Assembly (NCBI GenBank): GCA_945292135.1
Contig: CALYRA010000078.1
Location: 1-6,400 of the forward strand
Direction of reading: 5' to 3'
Source of the DNA: an uncultured Dysgonomonas sp.
Lineage (GTDB): Bacteria > Bacteroidota > Bacteroidia > Bacteroidales > Dysgonomonadaceae
DNA: 6,400 nt
The notes under the pieces: generated by a model
Told to the model about the DNA's origin: nothing
Databases searched by the model: none
Seen by the model: the letters and a program-made list of their open reading frames with translations, nothing else
Shown: piece after piece, positions 5,634 to 6,400 of the stretch
Layout: each line of letters begins with the position of its first letter
Position numbering within the stretch: the first letter of the stretch is position 1
Program-made: the position numbers and the translations under genes

Positions 5634-6400
5634 ATGATATTTCTGAAAACAGACGAAGAAATCGAATTGATGCGTATCGCAAACCGTTTAGTCGGTATGA
5701 CTTTAGGAGAAGTTGCGAAACATATAAAACCTGGAGTAACTACTTTGCACTTAAATAAGATAGCTGAAGAATTTATTCGAAGTCATGGAGCTATCCCATC
5801 CTTTTTAGGATATAATGGTTTTCCGGCTTCATTATGTATTTCAGTAAACGAAAACGTAGTGCATGGTTTCCCTTCCGAATATGTAATGAAAGAAGGGGAT
5901 GTTGTTTCAGTGGACTGTGGAACTGAAATAAATGGATTTTGTGGAGATTCTGCTTACACGTTTTGTGTAGGTGAAGTTGCAGAAGATGTAAAAACGTTAT
6001 TAAGAACGACAAAAGAATCCTTATACAAAGGAATTGAAAAAGCCATTGAAGGAAATCGTGTAGGCGATATTGGCGAAGCAGTTCAGACATATTGCGAAAA
6101 AAGAGGTTATACAGTTGTCCGTGAATTAGTAGGGCATGGTATTGGGCGAAAGATGCATGAATCGCCGGAAGTACCTAACTATGGTAAGCGAGGAACAGGA
6201 CCTTTATTAAAAAAAGGAATGTGTATAGCGATCGAACCAATGATAAATATGGGGAGCAAAAATGTCGTTTTCGAAAAAGATGGATGGACGGTACGTACTA
6301 AAGACCGTAAACCATCAGCGCATTTTGAACATACCGTAGCTATTCGTCAAGGAAAAGCCGATATTTTATCAACATTCGAATTTGTTGAATCTGTATTAGG
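5634..6400 (+). CDS. map: Type I methionine aminopeptidase (3' end outside window)
   Basis: The frame starts at the ATG at 5634 and stays open to the window edge, giving 255 residues plus two bases; Map proteins are usually about 250-265 residues, so only a short tail is probably missing. It begins MIFLKTDEEIELMRIANRLV, a typical start. The five metal ligands of the pita-bread fold are present: Asp94 (SVDCGT), Asp105 (GFCGDSAYTF), His168 (ELVGHGIGRKMHE), Glu201 (IAIEPM) and Glu232 (HFEHTVA). His77 (VVHGFP) and His175 match the substrate-site histidines (E. coli His79 and His178). The enzyme removes the initiator methionine from nascent proteins with a small second residue, in the cytosol. There is no long N-terminal zinc-finger or linker extension. 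It lies 9 bases after secY, with no adk between, and has no Shine-Dalgarno sequence. Confidence 0.97.
   Translation, partial: MIFLKTDEEIELMRIANRLVGMTLGEVAKHIKPGVTTLHLNKIAEEFIRSHGAIPSFLGYNGFPASLCISVNENVVHGFPSEYVMKEGDVVSVDCGTEINGFCGDSAYTFCVGEVAEDVKTLLRTTKESLYKGIEKAIEGNRVGDIGEAVQTYCEKRGYTVVRELVGHGIGRKMHESPEVPNYGKRGTGPLLKKGMCIAIEPMINMGSKNVVFEKDGWTVRTKDRKPSAHFEHTVAIRQGKADILSTFEFVESVL

Noticed and set aside
5791..6090. 99-codon open frame on the minus strand
   Set aside because: It lies wholly inside map in antisense; its Leu/His/Phe-rich, low-complexity composition is what the reverse complement of this coding sequence would give, and it has no family resemblance.
1..6400. Search for a novel or mobile system inserted in the operon
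   Set aside because: Gene order is canonical, frames are intact, spacers are short, and no terminal repeats, integrase or transposase, CRISPR repeats, tRNA or unrelated gene is visible.

Overview
This window is a contiguous piece of the conserved bacterial ribosomal-protein supercluster (the end of the S10 part and the spc part), entirely on the plus strand. The order is rpsQ(3' end)-rplN-rplX-rplE-rpsN-rpsH-rplF-rplR-rpsE-rpmD-rplO-secY-map(5' part). The DNA is AT-rich by eye. The protein sequences (the L18 tail, SecY, and S14 of the long, cysteine-poor type), the A/T-rich and mostly Shine-Dalgarno-poor gene starts, and the direct secY-map junction without adk together suggest the phylum Bacteroidota, most likely a Bacteroidales relative. 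That placement rests on family knowledge, not on a search.

Layout: positions 1-115 hold the C-terminal end of ribosomal protein S17. Positions 118-1671 hold L14, L24, L5 and S14, packed with gaps of 2, 19, -1 and 3 bases. A 79-base AT-rich gap (1672-1750), the largest in the window, contains one GC-rich hairpin. Positions 1751-4297 hold S8, L6, L18, S5, L30 and L15, with gaps of 5-32 bases. L30 (58 aa) is easily missed because of its size. SecY (4299-5624) begins one base after the L15 stop codon. Methionine aminopeptidase (from 5634) follows and runs off the right edge after 255 codons, with all five metal ligands present.

The genes work together as one growth-linked transcription unit. The ribosomal proteins build both subunits, SecY forms the channel through which nascent or completed exported proteins cross the inner membrane, and Map trims the initiator methionine from new chains. 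No promoter convincing enough to annotate and no factor-independent terminator were seen, which fits a read-through operon whose promoter lies upstream of the window.

I found no previously undescribed system here. All reading frames are intact, the gene order is canonical, and no mobile element, RNA gene, CRISPR array or foreign insert is visible. The points worth a second look are small: the hairpin in the rpsN-rpsH gap and the unusually good Shine-Dalgarno sequences at just two of the starts (rplE and rplF).
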